Origin: Kiloniellales bacterium
GTDB lineage: Bacteria; Pseudomonadota; Alphaproteobacteria; Kiloniellales; JAKSBE01
Direction: 5' to 3'
Length of the DNA: 64,000 bases
Assembly (NCBI GenBank): GCA_030066685.1
Contig: JASJBF010000017.1
Location: 62,001-126,000, forward strand
In this document: piece after piece, positions 56,451 to 64,000 of the stretch
Layout of the letters: every line of letters starts with the position of its first letter
Numbering within the stretch: position 1 is the stretch's first letter
Translations under genes and position numbers: made by a program
Notes under the pieces: generated by a model
The model's database searches: none
What the model was told of the DNA's origin: nothing
Seen by the model: the letters and a program-made list of their open reading frames with translations, nothing else

Positions 56451-58385
56451 TCATGCCGGTGGCCCGGCTTCCTCGACAAGTCTAGAGACTGCCTCGTCGA
56501 GCGCAAGGATCTCTTGAGTCTTTCCGCCCAGGCGGCGCAGTGCGACCTTGCGACCTTCGGCCTCGCGGCCGCCGACCACGGCGATGACGGGAACCTTGGC
56601 CAGGGAGTGCTCCCGGACCTTGTAATTGATCTTCTCGTTGCGCAGGTCGGTGACCGTCCGCAGGCCGGCGCCGGCCAGCGCCTCGGCGGCCTCCGCGGCG
56701 TAGGCGTCGGCTTCCGAGGTGATGGTCGCGACCACCACCTGGACCGGCGCCAGCCAGAGCGGGAAGCGGCCGGCGAACTGCTCGATCATGATCGCCAGGA
56801 AGCGCTCGAAGGAGCCGAGGATCGCCCGGTGCAGCATGACCGGGCGGTGCTTGGCGCCGTCCTCGCCGACATAGCTGGCGTCGAGCCGCTCCGGCAGGAC
56901 GAAATCGACCTGGTGGGTGCCGCACTGCCAGTCGCGGCCGATGGCGTCGCGCAGGACGAACTCCAGCTTGGGTCCGTAGAAGGCGCCCTCGCCCGGGTTG
57001 AGGCTATACTCCAGGCCGGTCTCCTCCAGGGCGCTCATCAAGGCGGCCTCGGCCTTGTCCCAGATCTCGTCGCTGCCGGCGCGCACCGCCGGCCGGTCGG
57101 AGAACTTCACGGTGACGTCCTCGAAGCCGAGGTCGCGGTAGATGCTGCGCAGCAGCTCGCAGAAGATCACGGTCTCCGCGTTGATCTGGTCCTCGGTGCA
57201 GAAGATGTGGGCGTCGTCCTGGGTGAAGGCGCGCACGCGCATCAGGCCGTGGAGCGCACCCGAGGGCTCGTTGCGGTGGCAGGAGCCGAACTCGGCCATG
57301 CGCAGGGGCAGGTCGCGGTAGCTCTTCAGGCCCTGCTTGAAGATCTGCACGTGGCCCGGGCAGTTCATCGGCTTGACCGCCAGGACCCGGTCCTCGCTCT
57401 CGGCTATGAACATGTGCTCGCGGAACTTCTCCCAGTGGCCCGAGGCCTCCCAGAGCGCCCGGTCGATGAGCTGCGGGGTCTTGACCTCGACGTAGCCGGC
57501 GTCGTCGAGGCGGCGGCGCATGTAGGCCTCGACCGTGCGGTAGAGGGTCCAGCCCTTGGGGTGCCAGAAGACCGAGCCGACCGCCTCCTCCTGCTGGTGG
57601 AAGAGGTCCATCTCGCGGCCCAGGCGGCGGTGGTCGCGTTTCTCTGCCTCCTCCAGCATGTGGAGATGGGCCTTGAGCTGCTTCTCGGTCTCCCAGCAGG
57701 TGCCGTAGACCCGCTGCAGCTGCTCGTTCTTGGCGTCGCCGCGCCAGTAGGCGCCCGAGACCCGCATCAGCTTGAAGGCATGCCCCAGCTTGCCGGTCGA
57801 GGGCAGGTGCGGCCCGATGCAGAGGTCGAGCCAGTCGCCCTGAAGGTAGATCGAGATCTCCTCGTCAGCCGGCAGGGTGGCGATGTGCTCGGCCTTGTAC
57901 TTCTCGCCGATGTCCTCGAAGTGGCGGATCGCCTTGTGGCGGTCCCAGACCTCGCGCTCGATCGCCTCGTCGCGCTCGACGATCTCGTGCATCCGCGCCT
58001 CGATCTTCTCCAGGTCCTCGGGCGTGAAGGGCTCGGCGCGGGCGAAGTCGTAGTAGAAGCCGTCTTCGGTCGCCGGCCCGAAGGTGACCTGGGTGCCCGG
58101 ATAGAGCTCCTGCACCGCCTCGGCCAGAACGTGGGCGCAGTCGTGGCGCAGCAACGGCAGGGCCTCGGGATGGCCGCGGGTGACGATCTCGACGGTCGCG
58201 TCCCGGTCGATGTCGCGCGCCAGGTCGCGCAGGGCGCCGTCGACCACCACCGCAAGGGCATCCTTGGCGAGGCGCGGGCCGATACTCGCGGCAAGGTCGG
58301 CGCCGGAGACCGGCCCGTCGAAATCGCGCCGGCTGCCGTCCGGCAGGGTGATGGTGACCTTCTCTTTGACTCCGGCGTCGGCCAT
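56451..58385 (-). CDS. thrS: Threonyl-tRNA synthetase
   Basis: At 644 residues this is a full-length ThrRS. It has an N-terminal TGS domain (about 8-65), an editing domain with [21 protein letters not shown] (HxxxH, about 78-98) and [15 protein letters not shown], a class II core with [10 protein letters not shown] (about 340-349; zinc cysteine) and [31 protein letters not shown], and a C-terminal anticodon-binding domain. AGGAG lies eight bases before the ATG. It is first in the thrS-infC-rpmI-rplT-pheS-pheT cluster. A TTGACA-containing promoter lies just upstream. Confidence 0.97.
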   Translation of the reverse strand: MADAGVKEKVTITLPDGSRRDFDGPVSGADLAASIGPRLAKDALAVVVDGALRDLARDIDRDATVEIVTRGHPEALPLLRHDCAHVLAEAVQELYPGTQVTFGPATEDGFYYDFARAEPFTPEDLEKIEARMHEIVERDEAIEREVWDRHKAIRHFEDIGEKYKAEHIATLPADEEISIYLQGDWLDLCIGPHLPSTGKLGHAFKLMRVSGAYWRGDAKNEQLQRVYGTCWETEKQLKAHLHMLEEAEKRDHRRLGREMDLFHQQEEAVGSVFWHPKGWTLYRTVEAYMRRRLDDAGYVEVKTPQLIDRALWEASGHWEKFREHMFIAESEDRVLAVKPMNCPGHVQIFKQGLKSYRDLPLRMAEFGSCHRNEPSGALHGLMRVRAFTQDDAHIFCTEDQINAETVIFCELLRSIYRDLGFEDVTVKFSDRPAVRAGSDEIWDKAEAALMSALEETGLEYSLNPGEGAFYGPKLEFVLRDAIGRDWQCGTHQVDFVLPERLDASYVGEDGAKHRPVMLHRAILGSFERFLAIMIEQFAGRFPLWLAPVQVVVATITSEADAYAAEAAEALAGAGLRTVTDLRNEKINYKVREHSLAKVPVIAVVGGREAEGRKVALRRLGGKTQEILALDEAVSRLVEEAGPPA

Positions 58386-58409
58386 GGATCTCGCTCCTGA
58401 AGCGCGCGG

Positions 58410-58437
58410 ACTCTAGAAGCTCATCCTAGGCTGTCAA
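58410..58437 (-). promoter_or_regulatory. Predicted promoter for thrS
   Basis: On the minus strand a consensus -35 TTGACA (58432-58437) precedes TAGAGT (58410-58415) by 16 bases. It is 25 bases upstream of the thrS ATG, so the leader would be very short, with no room for a T-box or an operator RNA like that of E. coli thrS. Confidence 0.5.
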
Positions 58438-58451
58438 GAAATCTGCGGCCG

Positions 58452-59648
58452 TCAACTGGCCGCCGCCGCCATCGCCTGGCGCAGGATCTCATCGTAGAGC
58501 GCGAGGGTCTGCGCGCACATCTCGTCGCGAGAGAAATGCCGCCGGGTGAAGGTGATGGCCTCCTCGGCCAGGTGCTCGCGCTGCTCTTCGGTGAGCTCCA
58601 GCGCCCGGCGGATCGCCGAGGCCAGGCCGGCGGCGTCGTTCGGCGGGGCGAGGAAGGCGGTGTGCCCGGCGATGACCTGCTCGCCGGCGCCGCCGTGATC
58701 GACCGTGACCACCGGCCGGCCCATGGCCTGGGCCTCGCTGATCGTGCGGACGAAGGACTGTGGCTCGCCGCCCGCCGCGACCACCACGTTGGCGACCTTG
58801 TAGGCCGCCGGCATGTCGTCGCAGTGGTCCAGGATCACGCAGCGGTGGCCCAGCTCGTGGCGCTGGATCGCCTCGTCGAGCTCGCGGCGGTAGTTGCCCC
58901 GGCCGGAGTCCGCGCCGACCAGGAGACAGACGAAGTCGAGGTCGCCGAGCCGGGCGACCGCCTCGAGCAGCAGCGCCTGGCCCTTGCGGCGCTCCAGCCG
59001 TGCCGGCAGCATCACGACCGGCTGGCCGTCGGGCAGGCGCCAGTCGTTGACCCGCTTGATCAGGCGCTCGTTGGACACGCTGTCCGGACTGAAGGAGGTG
59101 AGGTCGATGCCGCGCCGGATCAGGCGCAAGCGGGTCGGGTCGACGCCGTGGTGCTCGCGCAGGTAGTCGGCGATGAACTGCGAGGTCGCGATCACCCGCT
59201 CGCCGCGGACCAGGACGGCGTTGTAGCGCCGCTGCAGGAGGTTGCCGTCGGGATAGGCGGCGTGGACCGAGGTAACGAAGTGACGACCGCTGCGTTCCGC
59301 CGCGGTCAGCGCGCTCCAGCCGGGCCCGCGGGCCCGGGCGTGGACGATCTCGACCTGGTGGCGCTCGATGACGTCGATCAGGCGCTGGATGTTGCCGTAG
59401 ATCGAGGCCGGATTGCGGCTGGCCAGAGGGACCGACTCGTGGATCGCGCCGGCCCGCGTCAGGCGGTGCTCCAGCGGCCCCCCGGCCGAGGCGACCACCG
59501 CGGTGCAGCCCGCGGCGGTCAGCGCCTCGGCGATGTCGACCGCGGAACGCTGAAGCCCACCGTCCTGCAGGTCCGGCACGACCTGCAGGACGACCGGGCG
59601 GGTCGTTTCCGGCGGCACCGTACCGGTGCTACCTTGCATCTCCATCAT
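58452..59648 (-). CDS. Glycosyltransferase family 4 protein
   Basis: This 398-residue GT-B fold glycosyltransferase has the acceptor domain at about 1-190, with VVPDLQDGGLQRSAVDIAEAL (glycine-rich loop) near residue 25 and EIVHARARGPGWSAL. The donor domain starts with VVMLPARLERRKGQALLLEAVARL, and the GT4 E-x7-E type motif lies in SEAQAMGRPVVTVDHGGAGEQV near residue 320. It probably transfers a sugar from a nucleotide donor to a lipopolysaccharide or polysaccharide acceptor in the cytoplasm. The gene stands alone, so the substrate is open. The exact start among three nearby ATGs is uncertain; I use the first. It is divergent from the hydrolase gene with under 30 bases between. Confidence 0.88.
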   Translation of the reverse strand: MMEMQGSTGTVPPETTRPVVLQVVPDLQDGGLQRSAVDIAEALTAAGCTAVVASAGGPLEHRLTRAGAIHESVPLASRNPASIYGNIQRLIDVIERHQVEIVHARARGPGWSALTAAERSGRHFVTSVHAAYPDGNLLQRRYNAVLVRGERVIATSQFIADYLREHHGVDPTRLRLIRRGIDLTSFSPDSVSNERLIKRVNDWRLPDGQPVVMLPARLERRKGQALLLEAVARLGDLDFVCLLVGADSGRGNYRRELDEAIQRHELGHRCVILDHCDDMPAAYKVANVVVAAGGEPQSFVRTISEAQAMGRPVVTVDHGGAGEQVIAGHTAFLAPPNDAAGLASAIRRALELTEEQREHLAEEAITFTRRHFSRDEMCAQTLALYDEILRQAMAAAAS

Positions 59649-59676
59649 TTGCGTCTTAACCCCGGATACCCGTGAC

Positions 59677-60450
59677 GTGTCGTTCGTACAACCGCCCCCA
59701 GACCGCCTCGCCCGCCCGCAAGACGAGTCCCTTGCCTACCACAGGACGGCCGGTCGCGCACCCGGGATCATCTTCCTGGGCGGTTTCGTATCGGACATGA
59801 CCGGCACCAAGGCTTTGGCCCTGGAGGCCTATGCCCGCAGGCGGGGCCAGGCCTTCCTGCGTTTCGACTATCAAGGCCACGGCGGGTCTTCCGGCCTCTT
59901 CGAGGACGGCACCATCGGCCGCTGGGCGGAGGATTCAATCGCGGCGATCGACGAGCTGACCGAGGGTCCGCAGGTCCTGGTCGGCTCCTCCATGGGCGGC
60001 TGGATCATGCTGCTGGCGGCGCTGGCCCGGCCGGGGCGGGTCGCGGCGCTGCTCGGAATCGCGGCGGCGCCGGACTTCACCGAGGACCTGATGTGGCAGC
60101 GCTTCCCGGAGGAGATCAAGGCCGAGATCGAATCCAAAGGTGTCTACTACGCGCCCTCAGACTACGCCGAAACCCCTTACCCCTTGACTAAGCGCCTGAT
60201 CGAGGAGGGCCGCCGGCATCTGCTGCTGCGCGGCCCGATCCCGCTGACCTGCCCCATCCGCCTGCTGCAGGGCATGCAGGACCCCGACGTGCCCTGGGAG
60301 ACCGCCCTGCGCCTGGCCGAGGCGCTGGAGTCCCGCGACGTCGAGGTCACCCTGGTCAAGGACGGCGACCACCGGCTGTCGGACCCCGCCGACCTGCGGC
60401 GCCTCGAGGCGACCTTGGATCGCCTGCTCGATCAGCTGGACGGCGGCTGA
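59677..60450 (+). CDS. Alpha/beta hydrolase
   Basis: This 257-residue protein is a serine hydrolase of the alpha/beta fold. The nucleophile elbow GSSMGG lies near residue 109, the strand before it carries IIFLGGFVSDMTGTKA (oxyanion region), FDYQGHGGSS precedes it, and the histidine is in KDGDHRLSD near residue 230. DPDVPW supplies a candidate acid. It resembles the FrsA/YfhR-like palmitoyl-thioesterase group (ABHD10-like). The GTG at 59677 is the most likely start; a TTG further upstream would run into the divergent gene. It is convergent with the PhyH gene. Confidence 0.82.
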   Translation: MSFVQPPPDRLARPQDESLAYHRTAGRAPGIIFLGGFVSDMTGTKALALEAYARRRGQAFLRFDYQGHGGSSGLFEDGTIGRWAEDSIAAIDELTEGPQVLVGSSMGGWIMLLAALARPGRVAALLGIAAAPDFTEDLMWQRFPEEIKAEIESKGVYYAPSDYAETPYPLTKRLIEEGRRHLLLRGPIPLTCPIRLLQGMQDPDVPWETALRLAEALESRDVEVTLVKDGDHRLSDPADLRRLEATLDRLLDQLDGG

Positions 60451-60460
60451 CTCCGGGCAC

Positions 60461-61252
60461 TCAGGCGTGGCCGACCTGGAGGTCGTTGCCGGCCCGGTCT
60501 TCGCCGCGCAGCAGCCAGATCGGCCGGACCGCGAAGGCGGTCTTGAGGCCCGGCGTCGTGTTCGGCGTCGCCATCTCGCGGTCGAAGAGCGAGGTCGCCG
60601 GCATATAGCGCAGGGCGATCCCGGCCCGGCGCCGCGGCGAGCGGTTGGCCTCAGAGCCATGCAGCAGGTAGACGTCGTGCAGCGACATCTGCCCGGCTTC
60701 CAGCACCACGTCCCGGGCCGCGGACTCCTCGAAGCTGCCCGGCGCCAGGGCACGGTCCAGGGCGAGGTTGCTCCCGTCCACCTGCTCGTGCGGAAAGTGC
60801 CGCCGCTCGGCGTGGCTGCCTGGAATCACCCGCAGGCAGCCGTTCTCCGGCGTCGAATCGTCCAGCGCCACCCAGACCGACACGGTCGCCAGCGGCCGGA
60901 TCGGCCAGTAGTGGCCGTCCTGGTGCCAGGGCACGGCCTGACCGTCGCCGGCCGGCTTGCAGAAGAGATGGCCCCCCCAGAGGATGATGTCCGGGCCGAT
61001 CAGCTGCTCGACCATGTCCAGGATCGCGGGTTCCCGGGCCAGGTCCATGAAGGCGTCGTGGCCCTTGACCCCCTCGGGGCCGCCCGCGGCGATATGGGCG
61101 CTGACCAGCTTCTCGGGCCGGGTGTCAGGATTGGCCGCGATGACCGCGTCGACCGCGGCCCGAAGTGCGGCCAGCCGCGCCTGAGGCAAGCGGTAGCGCG
61201 GGACCAGGATCCCATCGCGCCGGTAGGCGGCGATCTCCTCGGGTGTCAGCAT
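60461..61252 (-). CDS. Phytanoyl-CoA dioxygenase (PhyH) family protein
   Basis: This 263-residue non-heme Fe(II)/2-oxoglutarate-dependent oxygenase has the HxD of the iron site in VPWHQDGHYWPI (about residues 129-140). The distal histidine lies in LHDVYLLHGSEAN, and RAGIALRYMP carries the arginine that binds 2-oxoglutarate. It opens with the family-typical LTPEEIAAYRRDGILVPR. I start at the ATG at 61252, preceded by GGGAGGGG; the longer frame is not supported. PhyH relatives hydroxylate fatty acids, ectoine, phosphonates or other small molecules. No neighbour fixes the substrate. Confidence 0.88.
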   Translation of the reverse strand: MLTPEEIAAYRRDGILVPRYRLPQARLAALRAAVDAVIAANPDTRPEKLVSAHIAAGGPEGVKGHDAFMDLAREPAILDMVEQLIGPDIILWGGHLFCKPAGDGQAVPWHQDGHYWPIRPLATVSVWVALDDSTPENGCLRVIPGSHAERRHFPHEQVDGSNLALDRALAPGSFEESAARDVVLEAGQMSLHDVYLLHGSEANRSPRRRAGIALRYMPATSLFDREMATPNTTPGLKTAFAVRPIWLLRGEDRAGNDLQVGHA

Positions 61253-61401
61253 TGGGGCCCCTCCCTTCGGACCAAACGGCGCGGCGACGAGCCTAGCGGC
61301 GCCTTGGCCACAATACCTTAGCAAATATCGCCTAAAGTCCGCGGTCGGCCGCGGGGGTTCCCATCCCGGCGGCAAGCGGAGACCCCCTCGTCCTTCGAAC
61401 C

Positions 61402-62829
61402 ATGCCAACGCGCCGTCTGCGAGACCTTTTCACTGGAGCCGTGGACCTGACCCTTCGCCTCTTCGGCCGAAGGAGAGGCGATCGTTGGATCGAGCGCGTG
61501 AATCGTGCGCGCCAGGCCGCCAGGCACGACCGCCTCGAAGAGGCCGAAGACCTGCTTCGTCAAGCATCGCCAAGCGAGCTGGCGTCCGAGGCGCGCTTTC
61601 GCAGGGAGACAGCGACCACCTGGCATTCCATAGCGATAAGCTGGGCGCGGCGTGACGAGGACCGCAAGGCCATTGCGGCCTACGGCGAGGCGATTCGACT
61701 GGCGCCAAAAAACCTGGAGGCCTGGCACCAGCTCGGCCATCTCCACGAGGACGCCGAGCAGACTGCGGAGGCGAAGTCAGCCTACGAAACCTATGCCGCC
61801 CTCGCCCGGGAAAAAGGCGCCGGGGAAGACGAGGCCCTCGCGCTCAGCCATCTGGGAGACCTTGCGCGCGATCGAGACGACCTGGACGAGGCCGCCTCCT
61901 GCTTCGACAGGGCGCTGCGCATCGCCGAGGGCCTCGAGGACCAGGAGCAGGTGAGCATGCTCCTGAGACGCTGCGGCGACACCGCCAGAGATCGCGAAGC
62001 CTGGGACGAGGCGGAGCGCTACTACCGGCGCGCCCTGGCGCTCGACCAAAGCCGGGACGATCGGGAGGACGTGCTGACGAGCCTGGAGCGGCTCGGACAC
62101 CTGGCCGAGATCCGCGACGATTTGGACGGCTCTGCGGAGCTTTATCGGCAGGTGCTCGATCTCGCGCAGGAACAGGAAAACAAGCTGGAAGTGGCGAGGG
62201 CCTCGGCGGCTCTCGGCGACATCTCCTTCAGGCAGGGCGATATGGCCGCGGCGGAGGCTTACAGCAAACGGGCGCTGTCCGTCTTCTCGACTCTAGGTCG
62301 GCGCAAAGACATGGCCAACTGCCTGCTCGACCTCTGTGACATCGCCAACCGACGCGACCGCCCGCGCGAAGTCGCGGAACACGCTGGCGGCGCTGTTGAG
62401 ATCTACAGGGAGCTCGGAGACCATGACGGCCTGGCCGACGCTCTCGACACGCTGGGTTGCGCGGCCTTGGACTACGAGGACTTCGACGGCGCTGAACGGC
62501 ACTTGACGGAGGCGCTCGGCCTTCGACAGGCGATGGACGCGCACCGCGACGTCGCCTGGCTGACGTCGAGACTTGCGACCGCTGCCCTCGGCCGCTGCGA
62601 GTTCGATGAGGCGCTTTCAGGGTTCCAGAGCGCCCTGGCGCTCTACCGCGAGCACGGCGGTCCGTACGATGCCGCTGCCTGCCTGGCCGAGATCGGCGAC
62701 ATCCGGGAGGCGGCGGGCAAGCTTGAAGATGCCGAGGCCTGTTGGCGGGAGGCCATCGCGCTGTTCGAAGAGGCCGGCTCGCCCGAAATTGCTGCAGCCT
62801 TGCGGCAGGAGGCCTTTGGATCGCGGTAG
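61402..62829 (+). CDS. Tetratricopeptide-repeat protein
   Basis: This 475-residue protein is built almost wholly of about ten TPR-like units of 34-42 residues from residue 60 to the end (for example AIAAYGEAIRLAPKNLEAWHQLGHL and DEAERYYRRALALDQSRDDREDVLTSLERLGHLAE). The first 40 residues are basic with a weak hydrophobic patch. The repeats with Gly-Asp at turns resemble the FlpR/NB-ARC-associated type used for protein-protein contact. No enzymatic domain is present. It is divergent from the PhyH gene. Composition is slightly less GC-rich than neighbours. Its partners cannot be predicted. Confidence 0.82.
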   Translation: MPTRRLRDLFTGAVDLTLRLFGRRRGDRWIERVNRARQAARHDRLEEAEDLLRQASPSELASEARFRRETATTWHSIAISWARRDEDRKAIAAYGEAIRLAPKNLEAWHQLGHLHEDAEQTAEAKSAYETYAALAREKGAGEDEALALSHLGDLARDRDDLDEAASCFDRALRIAEGLEDQEQVSMLLRRCGDTARDREAWDEAERYYRRALALDQSRDDREDVLTSLERLGHLAEIRDDLDGSAELYRQVLDLAQEQENKLEVARASAALGDISFRQGDMAAAEAYSKRALSVFSTLGRRKDMANCLLDLCDIANRRDRPREVAEHAGGAVEIYRELGDHDGLADALDTLGCAALDYEDFDGAERHLTEALGLRQAMDAHRDVAWLTSRLATAALGRCEFDEALSGFQSALALYREHGGPYDAAACLAEIGDIREAAGKLEDAEACWREAIALFEEAGSPEIAAALRQEAFGSR

Positions 62830-62848
62830 CCTGCGCCAAGGGCCGAGT

Positions 62849-63718
62849 TCAAGTGCCGGCGAGGAGGGCCTTGAGCCCGGTCCTGTAGTCGGGATAGGCC
62901 AGGGTGACGCCGAGCTCGGCCTTGATCCTGGCGTTGGAGACCCGCTTGTTGTCGCGGTAGAAGCTGCGCGCCATGTCGGAGAGCTCGGCCGCCTCGAAGG
63001 GCACCAGCGGCGGCGGCTCGACGCCCAGCAGCGCGCAGGCGTGGGCGATGACCGCCTCGGGCGGCGCTGGATCGTCGTCGCAGAGGTTGTAGGCGCGCCC
63101 GGGATCCGGCCGAGCGATCGAGGCCTCCAGCACCGTCGCGATGTCCTCGACGTGGATCCGGCTGAAGACCTGGCCCGGCTTGTCGATCCGCTGGGCCCGG
63201 CCGTGCCGCACGGTCTCCAACGCGTTGCGGCCCGGCCCATAGATCCCGGCCAGGCGGAAGAGCTGGACCGGCAGGCCGTGGTCCCGCCAGAGCGCCAGCC
63301 AGCCCCGTTCCGCGGCCAGCCGCCGCGCGCCGCGCGGTCCGGTCGGCTCCAGCGCCGAGTCCTCGTCGACCCAGCCGCCGCCGCGGTCGCCGTAAACGCC
63401 TGTGGTCGAGAGATAGCCGAGCCATTCGATGCTGCCGCAGGCGAGAATGTCGGTGGCGTGCCGGTCGAGAACGGGATCCCCCTGGGCGTCCGGCGGCGCC
63501 GAGATCAGAATGTGGGTCGCGCCGGCGAGCGCAGCGGCCGGGTCGTCGAGCGGCCGGTCGCGGTCGAAGAGAAAGGCCTCGATCCCCTCGGCGGCGAGCG
63601 CCGCCAGCTTCTCGGAGCTGCGCGTGGTCCCGGCGACGGCCCAGCCCCGTGCCGAGAGGCGCGCGGCCAAAACGCTGGCGCTGAAGCCGTGTCCGAAGCA
63701 GAATAGCCGCTGGTTCAT
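62849..63718 (-). CDS. NAD(P)-binding SDR-like protein (YeeZ type)
   Basis: This 289-residue extended-SDR/epimerase-like protein has the nucleotide-binding segment LFCFGHGFSASVLAARL (about residues 5-21) and STTGVYGDRGG (about 129-139), where the serine/threonine of the SDR site sits. The usual YxxxK is not obvious: the expected region reads ARRLAAERGW, as in YeeZ-type proteins, which may therefore lack typical SDR catalysis. Later come RLAGIYGPGRNALE and IHVEDIATVLEA. The product of the E. coli homologue is uncharacterised. It lies head-to-head with the partial gene at the window end. Confidence 0.85.
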   Translation of the reverse strand: MNQRLFCFGHGFSASVLAARLSARGWAVAGTTRSSEKLAALAAEGIEAFLFDRDRPLDDPAAALAGATHILISAPPDAQGDPVLDRHATDILACGSIEWLGYLSTTGVYGDRGGGWVDEDSALEPTGPRGARRLAAERGWLALWRDHGLPVQLFRLAGIYGPGRNALETVRHGRAQRIDKPGQVFSRIHVEDIATVLEASIARPDPGRAYNLCDDDPAPPEAVIAHACALLGVEPPPLVPFEAAELSDMARSFYRDNKRVSNARIKAELGVTLAYPDYRTGLKALLAGT

Positions 63719-63792
63719 CTTGCGTCTTGACGCTCCGAGCTCGGGTCGCGCGCCGAGCCACGCCGACCGGGGCTGCGACTTTAGGAGCCGGC

Positions 63793-64000
63793 ATGCGCCC
63801 GAACAAGCGCCAGCGCTGTCGCCCGATACTGACCGGGATCCAGGCCCTGTTCCTCGGATCGCTGCTGCTGCTGAGCGCCGCCGCTGCGCGCGCCGACGAC
63901 GAAGCCGAGGCCAGAGCCTATCGCAGCTGCATCCTCCTGGCGGAGGAGGACCCTGCGGCCGCCTACGAGCAGGCCTCGATCTGGGTCTCGCAGGGCGGCA
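63793..64000 (+). CDS. Secreted protein, TPR-like start (3' truncated by window end)
   Basis: The visible 69 codons begin at an ATG 74 bases from the divergent YeeZ-type gene. They encode a basic N-region, a hydrophobic segment (ALFLGSLLLLSAAAARA) with likely Sec cleavage near ARA-DD, and then a mature start with EAEARAYRSCILLAEEDPAAAYEQASIWVSQGG. That last stretch looks like the beginning of a tetratricopeptide-like repeat protein. The rest lies outside the window, so length and function are unknown. Confidence 0.7.
   Translation, partial: MRPNKRQRCRPILTGIQALFLGSLLLLSAAAARADDEAEARAYRSCILLAEEDPAAAYEQASIWVSQGG

Overview
The window is a 64 kb piece of a GC-rich (about 65-70% by eye) alphaproteobacterial chromosome. 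Evidence for this is the ThrS-InfC-RpmI-RplT-PheS-PheT gene order, abundant TRAP and tripartite tricarboxylate (TTT) transporters, a CoxMSL-type molybdenum hydroxylase, and short dispersed palindromes of the 'tgtcatgcccggg...' type. A free-living Rhodospirillales/Kiloniellales-like heterotroph is my best guess; no rRNA or taxon marker is available to confirm it. I see no phage, complete insertion sequence, CRISPR array or replication origin.

Layout. 1-5001: a truncated SulP anion transporter, an orphan TadG-like VWA protein behind an AT-rich dyad, and a UxaA-family dehydratase. 5422-16840: a catabolic and uptake region with a DctPQM TRAP transporter, an enolase-superfamily dehydratase, a NIPSNAP protein, two YihU-like beta-hydroxyacid dehydrogenases, an exported metallo-beta-lactamase-fold protein, a split sulfopyruvate/phosphonopyruvate-type TPP decarboxylase, an FAD-linked D-2-hydroxyacid dehydrogenase and a flavodoxin-like protein. 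16841-20767: an orphan MlaC, a PlsY in a lower-GC patch, a trypsin-like protease and a DoeB/AstE-like deacylase. 20945-26057: a CoA-transferase, a citryl-CoA-lyase-like protein and TctCBA, which together read as uptake, CoA activation and cleavage of a tricarboxylate-like acid.

26202-33792: a tight five-gene operon (SWIM zinc finger, DUF5691-like, MoxR AAA+, DUF5682-like, VWA), homologous in content to the uncharacterised E. coli yeh genes. This is the strongest candidate for an undescribed multi-protein system. 33874-41902: an arylformamidase-like hydrolase, dihydropyrimidinase, an AI-2E-family transporter and a CoxM-CoxS-CoxL Mo-hydroxylase operon ending in a MoaD-like protein. 42107-44170: a GIY-YIG protein beside tRNA-Ser(GGA), a small membrane protein, a DinB-like protein and a lipoprotein. 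44214-51214: LepA, a CPBP protease, a TetR regulator with an old yellow enzyme and a clear operator, an exported EEP-family protein and a COG3575 nucleotidyltransferase.

51218-58385: the conserved translation cluster (pheT, pheS, rplT, rpmI, infC, thrS on the minus strand). Here infC appears to start at a rare AUC codon behind a strong Shine-Dalgarno sequence. 58452-64000: a GT4 glycosyltransferase, an alpha/beta hydrolase, a PhyH-family dioxygenase, a TPR protein, a YeeZ-like NAD-binding protein and the start of a secreted protein cut by the window end.

Non-coding structure is rich. It includes intercistronic hairpins directly after both transporter binding-protein genes, two dispersed palindromic repeat families, and operator-like dyads.
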